From Sulfuricurvum sp. (lineage in GTDB: Bacteria; Campylobacterota; Campylobacteria; Campylobacterales; Sulfurimonadaceae): a stretch of DNA of 64,000 bases. The stretch lies in assembly GCA_030696775.1 (NCBI GenBank), contig JAUYRN010000031.1, forward strand, positions 186,001 to 250,000, in the 5' to 3' direction. Within the stretch, counting starts at the first letter, position 1. Every line of letters starts with the position of its first letter. Shown piece after piece: positions 17,916 through 27,573 of the stretch. The translations under genes were made by a program, and so were the position numbers. Below the pieces are notes generated by a model. It did not search any database. It was not told where the DNA came from and was given only the letters and a program-made list of their open reading frames with translations.

Positions 17916-17999
17916 TTTGCCTCCTGATTAATCAAACTTTTGAGTAATTATATTAAAATGTCACTTGCTTTACAATTTTGTCGACAAAGAGTCCTTATA

Positions 18000-19058
18000 A
18001 TGTTATATTGGTTTCATCAACACATAGGTATTAATATTCTTCAATACATCACCGTTCGAGCGGGTCTTGCTTTTTTTATCGGCTTACTTTTAACCCTCTT
18101 TTTTATGCCTCGTTTTATTGCATGGGCACAACGATCCGCTAAAGTGCAACCCATTAATGAGTATGTCAGTGCTCACCAAAGTAAAGCCAAAACACCGACA
18201 ATGGGAGGAATCGTCTTTATCGCTTCCACCGTTATTGCATCCTTGCTCACAGTAAATATTATGAATCCCTTTGCTATTGGTGGATTACTTACTCTCGTTT
18301 TTTATGGCTACATCGGTTTTACGGACGATTGGGGAAAAATTCGAGGCAGTAATAATCTTGCAGGTCTGAGTGCTAAATCCAAACTTGCCCTTCAGCTCGT
18401 TTTTGGACTGGCTATTGGGGCTTTTTTGATCTATTTTGCGAAACTCGAAACCGGTTTTTATGTCCCATTTGTCAAATCAAGTCTTTTTGATATGGGCTAT
18501 TTTAGTATCGGATTTTGGGTGTTGGTCATCATTGCTACTTCCAATGCAGTCAATCTTACCGATGGGCTCGATGGACTGGCTACCGTCCCCTCGGTATTTG
18601 CTCTTCTCTCTCTGAGCGTCATCGTCTATGTTGTCGGTAATGCTGCCCTCTCTCACTATCTCTTGATGCCTAAAATTCCTGCAGGGGAAGTGGTCGTTAT
18701 CGCAGCAGCACTGATTGGTTCACTGGTTGGATTTTTATGGTTCAACTGTCATCCTGCACAAGTCTTTATGGGAGATAGCGGTTCACTTACATTGGGTGCT
18801 TTTATTGCGTATATGGCAATCATCGGAAAAAGTGAAATTTTACTTATTCTCATCGGCTTTATTTTCGTCATTGAAACGGTATCCGTCATCTTACAAGTAG
18901 GAAGCTACAAACTCCGCAAAAAAAGGGTCTTTTTAATGGCACCGATCCATCATCATTTTGAAATGAAACAGTGGGCAGAAAACAAAATTATCGTTCGATT
19001 TTGGATTATTGCGATGCTTTCTAACATCCTTGCCCTGATCACAATGAAGATTCGTTAA
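18000..19058 (+). CDS. mraY: Phospho-N-acetylmuramoyl-pentapeptide transferase
   Basis: A 352-residue polytopic membrane enzyme that makes lipid I from UDP-MurNAc-pentapeptide and undecaprenyl phosphate. Ten hydrophobic segments alternate with the known catalytic loops: [15 protein letters not shown] (Asp pair), [13 protein letters not shown] and [10 protein letters not shown] use the ATG at 18000; the frame stays open upstream to a TTG at 17940, but the added residues are not typical. A TTTACAAT -10-like box lies upstream. Its stop overlaps the murD start by one base (TAATG). Confidence 0.96.
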   Translation: MLYWFHQHIGINILQYITVRAGLAFFIGLLLTLFFMPRFIAWAQRSAKVQPINEYVSAHQSKAKTPTMGGIVFIASTVIASLLTVNIMNPFAIGGLLTLVFYGYIGFTDDWGKIRGSNNLAGLSAKSKLALQLVFGLAIGAFLIYFAKLETGFYVPFVKSSLFDMGYFSIGFWVLVIIATSNAVNLTDGLDGLATVPSVFALLSLSVIVYVVGNAALSHYLLMPKIPAGEVVVIAAALIGSLVGFLWFNCHPAQVFMGDSGSLTLGAFIAYMAIIGKSEILLILIGFIFVIETVSVILQVGSYKLRKKRVFLMAPIHHHFEMKQWAENKIIVRFWIIAMLSNILALITMKIR

Positions 19059-20260
19059 TGGAAAACATGAAAATTGCCTGTTTCGGGTACGGTAAAACAA
19101 CCCGCGCTATTGCTAAACGTATGGGTTTTTGTACTTTTTTCGATGACAAAGTAACCAAGCCCTTTATCGATGAGGAAGGAAATCAGCTCAAACCTGTCAG
19201 CGAATTTGATACAAGAGCTTTTACCCATGAAATCCCCTCTCCCGGATTTCCTCCTTCACATCCACTTATCCAAAGTGCATCGCATCTCATCAGCGAGTAC
19301 GATTTTTTTGCTCCTAAAATGCCTTTCTCCATCTGGATCAGTGGAACTAACGGAAAAACGACCACCACTCAAATGGTCGAACATCTACTAAAAGACAAAG
19401 GGGCGATGAGCGGTGGCAATATCGGAACTCCTCTGGCTGATCTATCCCCTGAAGCGCCTATTTGGATTTTAGAGACAAGTTCCTTTAGTATGCACTATAA
19501 CGAAGTGGCCCGTCCGAATATTTATGCCCTGCTTCCTGTCACTCCTGACCACGTGAGCTGGCATGGAAGCATGGAAGCGTATTTTGAAGCCAAACTCAAA
19601 CCGCTTTCGATGATGAAAGAGGGAGAAGCAATCATCTTGCCAAAAATGTTTGCGGATGTTCCAACAAAGGGATTTAAAATCCTCTACGAAAATGAAAAAG
19701 ATTTAGCGAAGTATTTTGGATTTGATGCGTCTAAAATAAAATTTAAAGGGGCATTTTTGATGGATGCCATGATCGCAATGGGAATTGATAAAATCCTCTA
19801 TGATCGTGTTGATTATGACCGCATCAATGCCTTTATCCTCGACCCTCACCGCCAAGAAGAGTTTCGTGATACCAAAAACCGTCTCTGGGTCAATGATTCC
19901 AAAGCAACGAATATTGATGCTACTCTTGCAGCATTGCGTACCTATGGCGAATTCCCGATACACTTAGTCCTCGGTGGCGATGACAAGGGGGTTGAACTAG
20001 AAGAATTGTTTATCCCTCTCAAAAAGTACGAACTCACGGTTTATGCCATCGGTGCTAACGCAACAAGACTTGAAGCACTGTGCAAACAATACAATATTCC
20101 TTGCACACTGTGTAATACTCTCGATGTCGCAGTAGAACAAATCAAACAAAAACACAATCGTCAAAGCGTTGCAATGCTCTCTCCAGCAGCTGCCAGTCTG
20201 GACCAATTTACCTCTTATGCGCAGCGAGGAAATCTCTTTAAAGAGCTTGCGCAAAAATAA
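19058..20260 (+). CDS. murD: UDP-N-acetylmuramoylalanine-D-glutamate ligase
   Basis: A 400-residue Mur ligase, slightly shorter than the 430-450 usual in other phyla, as is common in this lineage. The ATP loop is SGTNGKTTTTQM, and later motifs (ETSSFSMHY; LDPHRQEEF; VNDSKATNIDAT; LVLGGDDKG) follow the MurD order. It adds D-glutamate to UDP-MurNAc-L-Ala in the cytosol. The A of its ATG is the last base of the mraY stop, so the two are coupled. Confidence 0.96.
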   Translation: MENMKIACFGYGKTTRAIAKRMGFCTFFDDKVTKPFIDEEGNQLKPVSEFDTRAFTHEIPSPGFPPSHPLIQSASHLISEYDFFAPKMPFSIWISGTNGKTTTTQMVEHLLKDKGAMSGGNIGTPLADLSPEAPIWILETSSFSMHYNEVARPNIYALLPVTPDHVSWHGSMEAYFEAKLKPLSMMKEGEAIILPKMFADVPTKGFKILYENEKDLAKYFGFDASKIKFKGAFLMDAMIAMGIDKILYDRVDYDRINAFILDPHRQEEFRDTKNRLWVNDSKATNIDATLAALRTYGEFPIHLVLGGDDKGVELEELFIPLKKYELTVYAIGANATRLEALCKQYNIPCTLCNTLDVAVEQIKQKHNRQSVAMLSPAAASLDQFTSYAQRGNLFKELAQK

Positions 20261-20295
20261 AACAAGCATTAAGCTTATTTTTAAGCTTTGCTAGC

Positions 20296-20301
20296 TATAC
20301 T
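20296..20301 (+). promoter_or_regulatory. -10 box (TATACT) of tRNA-Phe
   Basis: TATACT lies 17 nt before the 5' end of the tRNA. Just upstream are two AAGCTT boxes (20271-20276, 20283-20288) able to pair, possibly ending the murD transcript. Confidence 0.45.
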
Positions 20302-20318
20302 TGCACTCCACAAAACGT

Positions 20319-20394
20319 GGCCAATTAGCTCAGTCGGTAGAGCAGTAGATTGAAAATCTGCGTGTCCTTGGTTCGATTCCGAGATTGGCCACCA
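20319..20394 (+). tRNA. tRNA-Phe (GAA)
   Basis: A 76-nt cloverleaf. Acceptor stem GGCCAAT pairs with ATTGGCC; the D arm is GCTC-AGTCGGTA-GAGC; the anticodon loop contains GAA at positions 34-36; the T arm has GGTTCGATTCC; CCA is encoded in the gene. All expected invariant bases are present. Confidence 0.98.
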
Positions 20395-20612
20395 CTTTAT
20401 AAAATCACCCCATCTTATAACATTTCAGAAAAACTCACAAGTCTTTTCGTTCAAGAAGATTACGCTATTTTACCTATCCAGTCTCCTACATAGCCATTTA
20501 TCCAAACATGCTGATTTTTTACGCATATAACGCCTGTTATTGCTTTCCTGTCTTACTGCTTTTCCCCTTTAGCTGCTATACAATAGGGGCAAATGTTTAA
20601 AAAGGAAAAAAT

Positions 20613-20900
20613 ATGGAGCAAGCAGATAGATATATCTCTTTTATGAATATTGATTGTTATAAACATGCATCAGATGTAATTGACTCAGTTTTAGAAGTAC
20701 TTAAAGACGATCAGTATAACAACCCGTTTTGGGATTCATTTTGTGCAAAAATTCCTCAAAAATATTACGAAAATGATTCCGACGAAAAGGTGCTGTATCT
20801 CGTCTGCTCATGTGTCTTTTATATTGAAGAACTTTTTGAAGAGAGTAATCATACGATCGGTTTAGAAATGATGAAAAATTGCGAATATCAATGCTGTTAG
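20613..20900 (+). CDS. cowN: CowN-like protein (sustains N2 fixation in the presence of CO)
   Basis: A 95-residue protein that I recognise as CowN from DRYISFMNIDC at the N-terminus, NPFWDSFCAKIP in the middle, a helix with YIEELFEES, and a cysteine-paired C-terminus (EYQCC). CowN was described in Rhodobacter capsulatus as a small protein that keeps molybdenum nitrogenase working when carbon monoxide is present. If right, this organism fixes nitrogen, although no nif gene is in the window. AAGGAAAAAAT precedes the ATG and CTATACAAT (about 20576-20584) is a likely -10. It sits alone next to tRNA-Phe. No sigma-54 promoter was found in the 218-base spacer after the tRNA. Confidence 0.8.
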   Translation: MEQADRYISFMNIDCYKHASDVIDSVLEVLKDDQYNNPFWDSFCAKIPQKYYENDSDEKVLYLVCSCVFYIEELFEESNHTIGLEMMKNCEYQCC

Positions 20901-20948
20901 AAAAGAACACTGAAAGAGGAAGAGAAACGAAGAAATCAATTCTCCAGG

Positions 20949-22838
20949 CTACTCGTCTTTATACAAAACTATTTGATTTCGTCCTCTTTTTTTTGCCTGA
21001 TACATTGCAGTATCGGCTTGTTTAATCAATTCGTTTTGCTCATGCTCTTGAGCTCCAAATACTTTAACACCGATACTTGATGTACATTGATGCTCAATAA
21101 AAGAAGTTATAACGGTCTCTTCGCTGTCCGAAAGCGGTAGAAAATAAGGTTTTGCTAACATTGCTCGAATTTTTTCTCCTACTGCCATCGCATACTCAAA
21201 CGATAACGTATAGTCTTCACCTAAGTCATTGAGAATCATCACAAATTCATCTCCGCCAAATCGTGCTACCACGTCACTTTCCCGTAAACAGTTCTTAATT
21301 CTATTTGCAGCTTCAATAAGGAGTAAATCACCTATCGCGTGTCCATGTATATCATTGAGAGGTTTAAAATTGTCCAAATCCAAAAAGAGAATCGCACTGT
21401 AATGACCGTTACGTTTGCTGGATGCGATAGTTTTGATAAGATGGTCACTCAATAAGCGACGATTTGGCAGTTGAGTGAGAGGATCGTAAAATGCGAGTTG
21501 CTCAATGAGCTCTTCATGCTTTTTACGCTCTACCAGCTCCGCTTTGAGTTGCTTCTCAAGCGTCTCACGCTCAGCACGATCTTCAATCGATTGAAGCCCC
21601 ATATTGATTACTTCCGTAATCGCTTCAAATAATTCCAGAACTTCGTCATTGAGGGTATACGGTTGCTTGAGCATAACGCAAAACGTTCCCTTTTTTTCCG
21701 TACGTGATTTTTTATGGAGAGGGAGAGCTGCGATGGATTGGATTCCATTATCCATCAAAAACGGTTTGGTATCAAAATATGGAAATGTAGACAAATTATC
21801 GATCAAGACGATTTTTTGATGCTTCATCACTTCTACCATCGGGCAATCGATAGTTGAAAGCGGCACGGAGTGAGGGAAAAGCGCTTGAATATCTATATGC
21901 TTATGATGACCTTGCTGGTTGATCGAAACGAACTGAGTATCATCGGTATAGGCTACAAACGCAAATTCAAAAGGACCATGTTGCGTAAAAAGATCTGCCA
22001 TATGCTGTAAAAACATAATTTTTTCTTCTTCTCTGGCTATTTCTTTGTAGATCAATAGATTCATTTTAATCAGTTCTTTGAGAAAACGTTCTGCTTTGAG
22101 TTCTTTACTTAAAAGCTCTTCATCATGGATATACGCAGAGAGAGTTTTAAATTCGAGCTCAAAAATAGAAGTAGTCTCATCCGATGATTTGACCTTGGCA
22201 GCGTATAAAATAGTTTCAATCTCTTTTTTATTTTTATGGATAAGGACAATTTTCTTTTTTAGATGATCATCGGCACTCTTAAGAACAGAAAGAAAGTCAT
22301 CATATACCGAGTGATTTTTGGGGTCAATATAATTGTGCAAAGGTGTATTAAGCATCTCATCCAACGTATAACCGCTTAGATTTGACCAATTTTTACTAGT
22401 ATCTAGAATCGTGCCATTTTGGTCGATGGAAACCGAATACGGCTGATGGGTACAATAAAAACATACATCACGAATGGTATCAAGAAGAATTTTAAAATTA
22501 ATCGGCTTTAGGATATATCGATTTACTCCGCTGTTGATAGCATTGAGAAGATAATCGGTTTCGTTATACGCGGTCGTGATGAAAATGGGCGTCTTAGAAT
22601 CATTTTGACGGATTTTTTTGATCATATCAATACCGCTCATAATGGGCATTTGTATGTCAGTAATAATGAGGTCCGGAGAATAAAGAACGTAAAGCTCATA
22701 TCCTTCTTTACCATTGGATGCGGTATAAAGTTGTGAAATAATCGGTTCTAGGAAAAATGCAACCTCTTCTTGCGTATTTTTATCATCCTCAACGTACAGT
22801 ATCCGTAACGACGAAAGAGTGTTTAATGTATCTGGCAT
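20949..22838 (-). CDS. Response regulator with PAS, GAF and GGDEF domains (diguanylate cyclase)
   Basis: A 629-residue protein. Residues 8-125 are a receiver with phospho-acceptor Asp61 (LIITDIQMP). A PAS domain (about 130-250) and a GAF-like domain (about 265-415) follow, then a coiled linker and a GGDEF domain (about 450-625) with RFGGDEF intact and the NRRLLSDHL and DLDNFKPLND motifs. It should make c-di-GMP when phosphorylated. The gene lies 62 nt downstream of a histidine kinase in a run with PhnD-like and TolC-like proteins, so that kinase is the likely partner. A ribosome-binding site (AAGGA) is present. Confidence 0.9.
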   Translation of the reverse strand: MPDTLNTLSSLRILYVEDDKNTQEEVAFFLEPIISQLYTASNGKEGYELYVLYSPDLIITDIQMPIMSGIDMIKKIRQNDSKTPIFITTAYNETDYLLNAINSGVNRYILKPINFKILLDTIRDVCFYCTHQPYSVSIDQNGTILDTSKNWSNLSGYTLDEMLNTPLHNYIDPKNHSVYDDFLSVLKSADDHLKKKIVLIHKNKKEIETILYAAKVKSSDETTSIFELEFKTLSAYIHDEELLSKELKAERFLKELIKMNLLIYKEIAREEEKIMFLQHMADLFTQHGPFEFAFVAYTDDTQFVSINQQGHHKHIDIQALFPHSVPLSTIDCPMVEVMKHQKIVLIDNLSTFPYFDTKPFLMDNGIQSIAALPLHKKSRTEKKGTFCVMLKQPYTLNDEVLELFEAITEVINMGLQSIEDRAERETLEKQLKAELVERKKHEELIEQLAFYDPLTQLPNRRLLSDHLIKTIASSKRNGHYSAILFLDLDNFKPLNDIHGHAIGDLLLIEAANRIKNCLRESDVVARFGGDEFVMILNDLGEDYTLSFEYAMAVGEKIRAMLAKPYFLPLSDSEETVITSFIEHQCTSSIGVKVFGAQEHEQNELIKQADTAMYQAKKRGRNQIVLYKDE

Positions 22839-22900
22839 AAACCATTCCTTGAATCATATATATTGAGTATAGTACGCTTAATCTTAAAATCCAAGAGCAT

Positions 22901-24469
22901 TTATTCTTTCGCCAATGTGATTGTGAACAAAGCCCCCACATCGCTGTTTCGTACTGAAAGTTTACCCTGCATGTTGTTTTCGATAATCACTTTGGACATG
23001 TAAAGACCTATTCCTGTCCCTTTTCCCTCTTCTTTTGTCGTAAAGTAGGGATCAAAAACTTTATCCATGATGTCATCTGGAATTCCTCCAGCATTATCAC
23101 TAATCTCAATAATAATATCATTGTCGCTGCGATAGCCCTTGATTTGGACTAGTTTATTAATAATATGACGTTCTTCCAACGCATCTTTAGCGTTATTAAT
23201 AATATTTAGCAGAACCTGAGAAAATTCATTTCCAAATCCTTCAACATTCAATCCTTCTTCTATATCGCATTCAACACTGACCTGATGTTCCGATAAAGAA
23301 GCTTGCAGCATTTGAAGCGTTTTACTAAGTTGCTCGCCAATATTGAAGGGCTCTTTAATCCGATTCGGTTTGAAAAAGTTTCTAAAATCATCGATGGTCG
23401 TAGACATATTGCTAATAAGAAGATTGCCTTTTGTGCTGACACGATCCATCAGTTTCTTATCCATATTGCCCGTTTCATACGCAAATATAACGTTTTGTAA
23501 AAGTAATGAGAGTGCATTCAGAGGTTGACGCCACTGATGAGCGATATTGCCGATCATTTCTCCCATCGCTGCGAAACGCGATTGCTGGATGAGTATCTGT
23601 TCTTGTTCTCGTCGTATCAAAATTTCATGCTGTACACGCTCATCCAACGTTCTGTTTATCTCTTCAAGTGCTCGGGTTCGTTCTTCAACTTTTTGTTCCA
23701 AAAGGGCATTACTGTTTTTGAGTTCATTTTGGCTTTTTAAAAGACTCTGCGCCATTGCATTAAAGTTGTTCGTAAGCTCACCGATTTCATCCTTGCGAGA
23801 AGAGTAAAACGTAACTTCCATATCTCCCTGTGCCATTTTTTTGGTCGCATAACTCAAGGCAATAATCGGTCCAACGATATATCGGGATAGGAAAAAAATA
23901 CTGATTGTAAGGACGATAAATACAATTAAAAAAATCAGTAAAATTTCACTGTAAATTGCATCGTATGCATGGTTGAGACTTTCAAGCGAAAAGCCCAAAT
24001 GAATCCACCCCCATGATATTCCATCAAAATTAAGCGGATAGGTATAATAATAGATTTTCTCTGATCCTTGAACATAGGGATTGACCATAATAGTTTGGTG
24101 TTCACTGCTTCCTTCAAGATGTTTCACATTTTGGGGAACACTTCCCATGAGCTGCCACTCATCCTTGCGCGTCATCAGCGCCTCACCATTATTTTTAGAA
24201 ATGATAATAAAACGAATAGCGGGACTGTGCGCAAGAACGTTAATATTATGTTCTACCAAAAAACTCTGATCATTGGTAACCATCGCATCGGCACTGACAA
24301 GTTCGATTGATTTCGCCAATGTCTGGGCTTGAGTACGCATAACATCCAAAATCGTCCGCTCTTGCTCTTGCAATACCAAATAACCAATCACCAGCATCAT
24401 CATTGCCATAATGGTGATGATCAGAGTATAGACCTGATAGAGAAGTTTTTTACGCAAAAAAGAGATCAT
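22901..24469 (-). CDS. Sensor histidine kinase with periplasmic domain and HAMP
   Basis: A 522-residue kinase. One membrane helix (about 12-33), a periplasmic domain of about 145 residues, a second helix (about 180-200), HAMP (about 200-250), coiled coil, then a HisKA domain with the unusual H-box IAHQWRQPLNALSL and an ATPase domain with NIINNAKDAL, ISDNAGGIP, FDPYFTTKEEGKGTGIGLYMSK. HQWRQPLN-type kinases are abundant in Campylobacterota. Its start overlaps the stop of the TolC-like gene by 4 nt. Partner: the REC-GGDEF protein downstream. It may get its signal from the PhnD-like protein encoded upstream. Confidence 0.9.
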   Translation of the reverse strand: MISFLRKKLLYQVYTLIITIMAMMMLVIGYLVLQEQERTILDVMRTQAQTLAKSIELVSADAMVTNDQSFLVEHNINVLAHSPAIRFIIISKNNGEALMTRKDEWQLMGSVPQNVKHLEGSSEHQTIMVNPYVQGSEKIYYYTYPLNFDGISWGWIHLGFSLESLNHAYDAIYSEILLIFLIVFIVLTISIFFLSRYIVGPIIALSYATKKMAQGDMEVTFYSSRKDEIGELTNNFNAMAQSLLKSQNELKNSNALLEQKVEERTRALEEINRTLDERVQHEILIRREQEQILIQQSRFAAMGEMIGNIAHQWRQPLNALSLLLQNVIFAYETGNMDKKLMDRVSTKGNLLISNMSTTIDDFRNFFKPNRIKEPFNIGEQLSKTLQMLQASLSEHQVSVECDIEEGLNVEGFGNEFSQVLLNIINNAKDALEERHIINKLVQIKGYRSDNDIIIEISDNAGGIPDDIMDKVFDPYFTTKEEGKGTGIGLYMSKVIIENNMQGKLSVRNSDVGALFTITLAKE

Positions 24470-25914
24470 TTGCTGCCCTGCGAAGCGATGATGTAATCAA
24501 GATGAGCTTTGGAGGTTGAAAAATCATGAAGATTTTTCCAATATGCCATTTTTGCGAACGTTTCCATGATCTGTGCTTCGATAACGTCTTTTGTTTCTAC
24601 CATGTCCTCTTGATACGCACGGGTGTTGAGATCGGCATTTTCGGATGCGCTGGCTTTTGCTAGGCTAAGGGCCGTATTTTGACGTTCGCTTTGTCCGAGT
24701 TTGATAAACGCGTATTTGACCTGAAGCGCTAACCCTTCTTGTAACAGCACTTCTTTATGTTCGAAATTTCGTTTGTTTAACTTGGCTTCTTGTACCGCGT
24801 AATCGGTTCTAAATCCCTCAAACACATTCCATTGCAATCCGACTCCGATCGTCCAAGAGTTTTTATTCGTATCATTCACCACCCCTGCATCATAACTGTT
24901 CAAGAGTTTTTGAGCATTTGCTGTCAATGCGATGCTAGGGAGATACCCGCTGGACGCTTCGTCAACTTTGGCACTTTGGACGTCGATAGCGAGCTTGAGC
25001 TGATTGTGAGTCGGGTTAAAACGGTAGGCATCATTGACGAGTGCTTGGAGGTCCCCTTCGAGCTTTGGCGTAGCGAACTCGTTTTGGGAAAGCTCAATGG
25101 TACTGTTCCACGGTAATCCGATGGCATTGACGAGAGCGGATTTAGCAAGCTCGGTGTTGGAGTGCATCTCTTCACTCATGGAAGCGATCATGTTCACCGT
25201 CGTGAGGGTGCGGAGATAATCGGTTTTTTTGACTTTGAGCGAACCGCCTTGGTAGAACGTTTCGGTGAGGTCTTTGACCATCGTCATCCGTTCTAACGTA
25301 TCATGGGTCTCAGTGTCCAGCTGTTGAGCGAGCATCGCACCGTAATAGTAACGCTTGACATCATAAATCACCTCAGTCTCACTTCGTCGTGCTTCTTCGG
25401 ACTGGATCGATTTGTTGAGTGTCGCTTGTTTGATAATCGCATCGATTTTACCACCGGTATAAAGAGGGTACATCATGTCTAAACGAAGAACGCCTAAATC
25501 ACGATCCATTTGTTTTACGTCCATGTTTAGGGGGATACTCTGGGAGGGAAGAGTCCCTCCGTTTTGAAGAAGCATTACCATGCCAGGAGCTGTATTGCCA
25601 CCAGTGACAGCGTCACTCAACAATGCGCCTGAATAACTCAAAGCATTTGTAGCATTTTGCGGTAATACAAAATTTCCCTTCATCAAAAACGACGGATCTT
25701 CATCCATACGCATTGCACTCGCACTTGCCGTAAGCTGCGGATAACGGGCACTCAATGCCTGATGATACTGTGCATCGGCAATTTGGAGGGCGGTTTGAGA
25801 GATTTTGAGATTGCGGTTGTTTTCCAGTGCGATACGTATTGCATCATCTAGGCTGAGGCTTTGAGCAAACAAACCCGTTGTTATCAATGCAAGAGAGAAA
25901 AAAGTTTTTGTCAT
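24466..25914 (-). CDS. TolC-family outer-membrane protein
   Basis: A 482-residue protein with a signal peptide (about 1-17) and two TolC-type helical repeats. SLDDAIRIALENNRNLKIS at the N-terminus and the later GVGLQWNVFEGFRTDYAVQEAKLN are typical of outer-membrane efflux proteins, which trimerise into a channel-tunnel. No inner-membrane pump or membrane-fusion gene is next to it; instead it lies between a PhnD-like binding protein and a histidine kinase, which is unusual. It may serve a pump encoded elsewhere. AAGGAAAATAATA precedes the ATG. Confidence 0.88.
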   Translation of the reverse strand: MTKTFFSLALITTGLFAQSLSLDDAIRIALENNRNLKISQTALQIADAQYHQALSARYPQLTASASAMRMDEDPSFLMKGNFVLPQNATNALSYSGALLSDAVTGGNTAPGMVMLLQNGGTLPSQSIPLNMDVKQMDRDLGVLRLDMMYPLYTGGKIDAIIKQATLNKSIQSEEARRSETEVIYDVKRYYYGAMLAQQLDTETHDTLERMTMVKDLTETFYQGGSLKVKKTDYLRTLTTVNMIASMSEEMHSNTELAKSALVNAIGLPWNSTIELSQNEFATPKLEGDLQALVNDAYRFNPTHNQLKLAIDVQSAKVDEASSGYLPSIALTANAQKLLNSYDAGVVNDTNKNSWTIGVGLQWNVFEGFRTDYAVQEAKLNKRNFEHKEVLLQEGLALQVKYAFIKLGQSERQNTALSLAKASASENADLNTRAYQEDMVETKDVIEAQIMETFAKMAYWKNLHDFSTSKAHLDYIIASQGSK

Positions 25915-25916
25915 TA

Positions 25917-26786
25917 TTATTTTCCTTGAGTTTGTTTTAGAGTATTTTTATGCAGAGTTTCATACTGTTTTTTGAGTGCATAGACGTTCTCAAGTTCTTT
26001 GGGAGATGATTCATCCATATACGTGCCTCGAAAAAGCTGTAAAAGCTGTTTTCCTCTGGGTGTGCTGTTCATCTCTTTTCCCAGAGCAAGCACTTGTTGA
26101 TGCAATACCGGAGACATTCCCTTTCTCATAAAGCTTACAGCTCCGACGGTGAGTGGGATGCTTTTTAAAATCGTTAGTTTGGTTTTTAGCTGCGGATTGA
26201 GCTCAGCCGCGATCATAAAAGAACCTCTATCCACAAGTGCTAAATCTGCTTTTTTAAAAAATAGTTTTAAGATACTTTGCTGAGGGTTTTTGGTGACAAT
26301 CCAATTGACACTTTCACTTAGGCCATTTTGGAGCATCAACGTTTTGACATAAAGTTCAGCCGTAGTATCCCCATTCGTCGTAATGCTTCCGCGTAATTTT
26401 TCATGAAAAGGACGAGTATCTTCCGTATTTGAAATAAGTAAAAGTGTTTGATTATCTATTTTGTTATTTTTATACCCCATAATTCCACTTTGCAGATAAG
26501 AAAACGGGATATTATCAACGATCGTCAATGCATCACAGGCAATCATATTGATTTTACCGCTTTCAAAATCGTCCGCAAGCTTAATAGGATCATCGTATGA
26601 AATCGTCTCGCCCTCTATCTTTTCACTGCGTATCAATTCTTTTACAAATACATTCATGCCCAATACATAATCTTTTTTGGACATACGTGCACTCAAAACA
26701 GGATCATACAGACCAACCGTTATTTTTTCAGCATGAGCAGAGAGGGCTAGAAAGATCAATAATCCACCTATAAAAGCTTTTTTCAT
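25917..26786 (-). CDS. PhnD-like periplasmic binding protein
   Basis: A 289-residue protein with a signal peptide (cut near AHAEK) and a PhnD/phosphonate-type solute-binding fold: SKKDYVLGMNVFVKELI, ACDALTIVDN, GSITTNGDTTAELYVKT, KADLALVDRG. The typical family ligands are phosphonate, phosphite or thiamine-like compounds, but these proteins also act as sensors for kinases. No ABC permease or ATPase is near, so sensing is more likely than uptake. It starts within the stop codon of a decayed paralog (ATGA) and is followed 2 nt later by the TolC-like gene. Confidence 0.8.
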   Translation of the reverse strand: MKKAFIGGLLIFLALSAHAEKITVGLYDPVLSARMSKKDYVLGMNVFVKELIRSEKIEGETISYDDPIKLADDFESGKINMIACDALTIVDNIPFSYLQSGIMGYKNNKIDNQTLLLISNTEDTRPFHEKLRGSITTNGDTTAELYVKTLMLQNGLSESVNWIVTKNPQQSILKLFFKKADLALVDRGSFMIAAELNPQLKTKLTILKSIPLTVGAVSFMRKGMSPVLHQQVLALGKEMNSTPRGKQLLQLFRGTYMDESSPKELENVYALKKQYETLHKNTLKQTQGK

Positions 26787-27389
26787 CTTTTTTTCCCTTG
26801 ACTTAAGGTTTGATACTGTCTATATAACGTGTAAATATTTTGCAAATCTTTAGTATAAGAATCATCCATCGTAGAGGCTCTAAAAAGCTGTAAAAGCTGT
26901 TTACCGCGATTCGTCGTATTAAGCTGCTTACCCAATGATATCACTTTTGCTCGTAAATCCGAATCAATTCCCTTGCGCATATAACCTATGGGTCCTATGG
27001 TGAATGGTGCGTGAATCATTACTAAGTCCGATGATCAAAAGAGTCTGAGAATCGACTTTGGAGTCCTTAAAACTCATAATTCCATTTTCGAGATTGGCAA
27101 TGGGAATATTTTGAACGATAGTCAGGGCATCAGAAGCGATATAATCGAGTTTCTTACTGTTAAAATCTTCTCCCAGTTTTCGAGGATCATCATAATATGC
27201 AATGCTTATTTCGATACCCGCATCCTCAGTAATGGCTTTCATAAAAACTGTCGTTCCCAGTATATAATCTTTTTTTGGCACCGTACTGTTAATAATCGGC
27301 TGAAAAATGCCAACACGAAGCGTATTTCCATACATCACTACCGATGAGAGAAATAAAAAAACTATAATCCGCACAAAATTATCATGCAT
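26783..27389 (-). pseudogene. Decayed paralog of the PhnD-like binding protein
   Basis: The 5' part (27389 to about 27010) encodes a signal peptide and NTLRVGIFQPI...KKDYILGTTVFMKAI...SDALTIVQNIP, parallel to residues 1-125 of the intact neighbour. The 3' part in another frame (about 27010-26783) matches its residues 210-275 (GPIGYMRKG...NRGKQLLQLFRAS). About 85 residues (some 255 bases) between them are gone and the frame changes at the junction near 27005-27015. The product as it stands would end early. Its last four bases still overlap the next gene's start, so it may still support translation coupling. Confidence 0.8.
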
Positions 27390-27534
27390 CAATCAATACG
27401 CAACTGCTTGAAAAGGATAGACATCTTTCCCCACTAAAATAAAAATTAAGGATAACTTCCTCTTAATTTAAAGATATCGAAAATGAGCTTAAAAAGAATT
27501 GTAAGCGCGAACATATAACCCATAGTAATTATGT

Positions 27535-27573
27535 TATAATTTTTATATATTACACTGAATTTAGGAGTCTGAC
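27535..27573 (+). promoter_or_regulatory. Promoter and ribosome-binding site of the chemoreceptor gene
   Basis: TATAAT lies at about 27534-27539, within an imperfect inverted repeat (ATAAC-CATA-gtaat-TATG-TTAT, about 27512-27536). AGGAG at 27563-27567 is 6 nt from a TTG start. The dyad over the -10 could be a repressor site, but this is only a suggestion. Confidence 0.45.

Noticed and set aside
17940-17999. Upstream TTG start for mraY
   Set aside because: It adds 20 atypical residues ahead of the usual MraY N-terminus and overlaps the likely -10 region.
20395-20612. Sigma-54 promoter before cowN
   Set aside because: No GG-N10-GC with TGGC/TTGC context was found. A TATA-like -10 box fits better.
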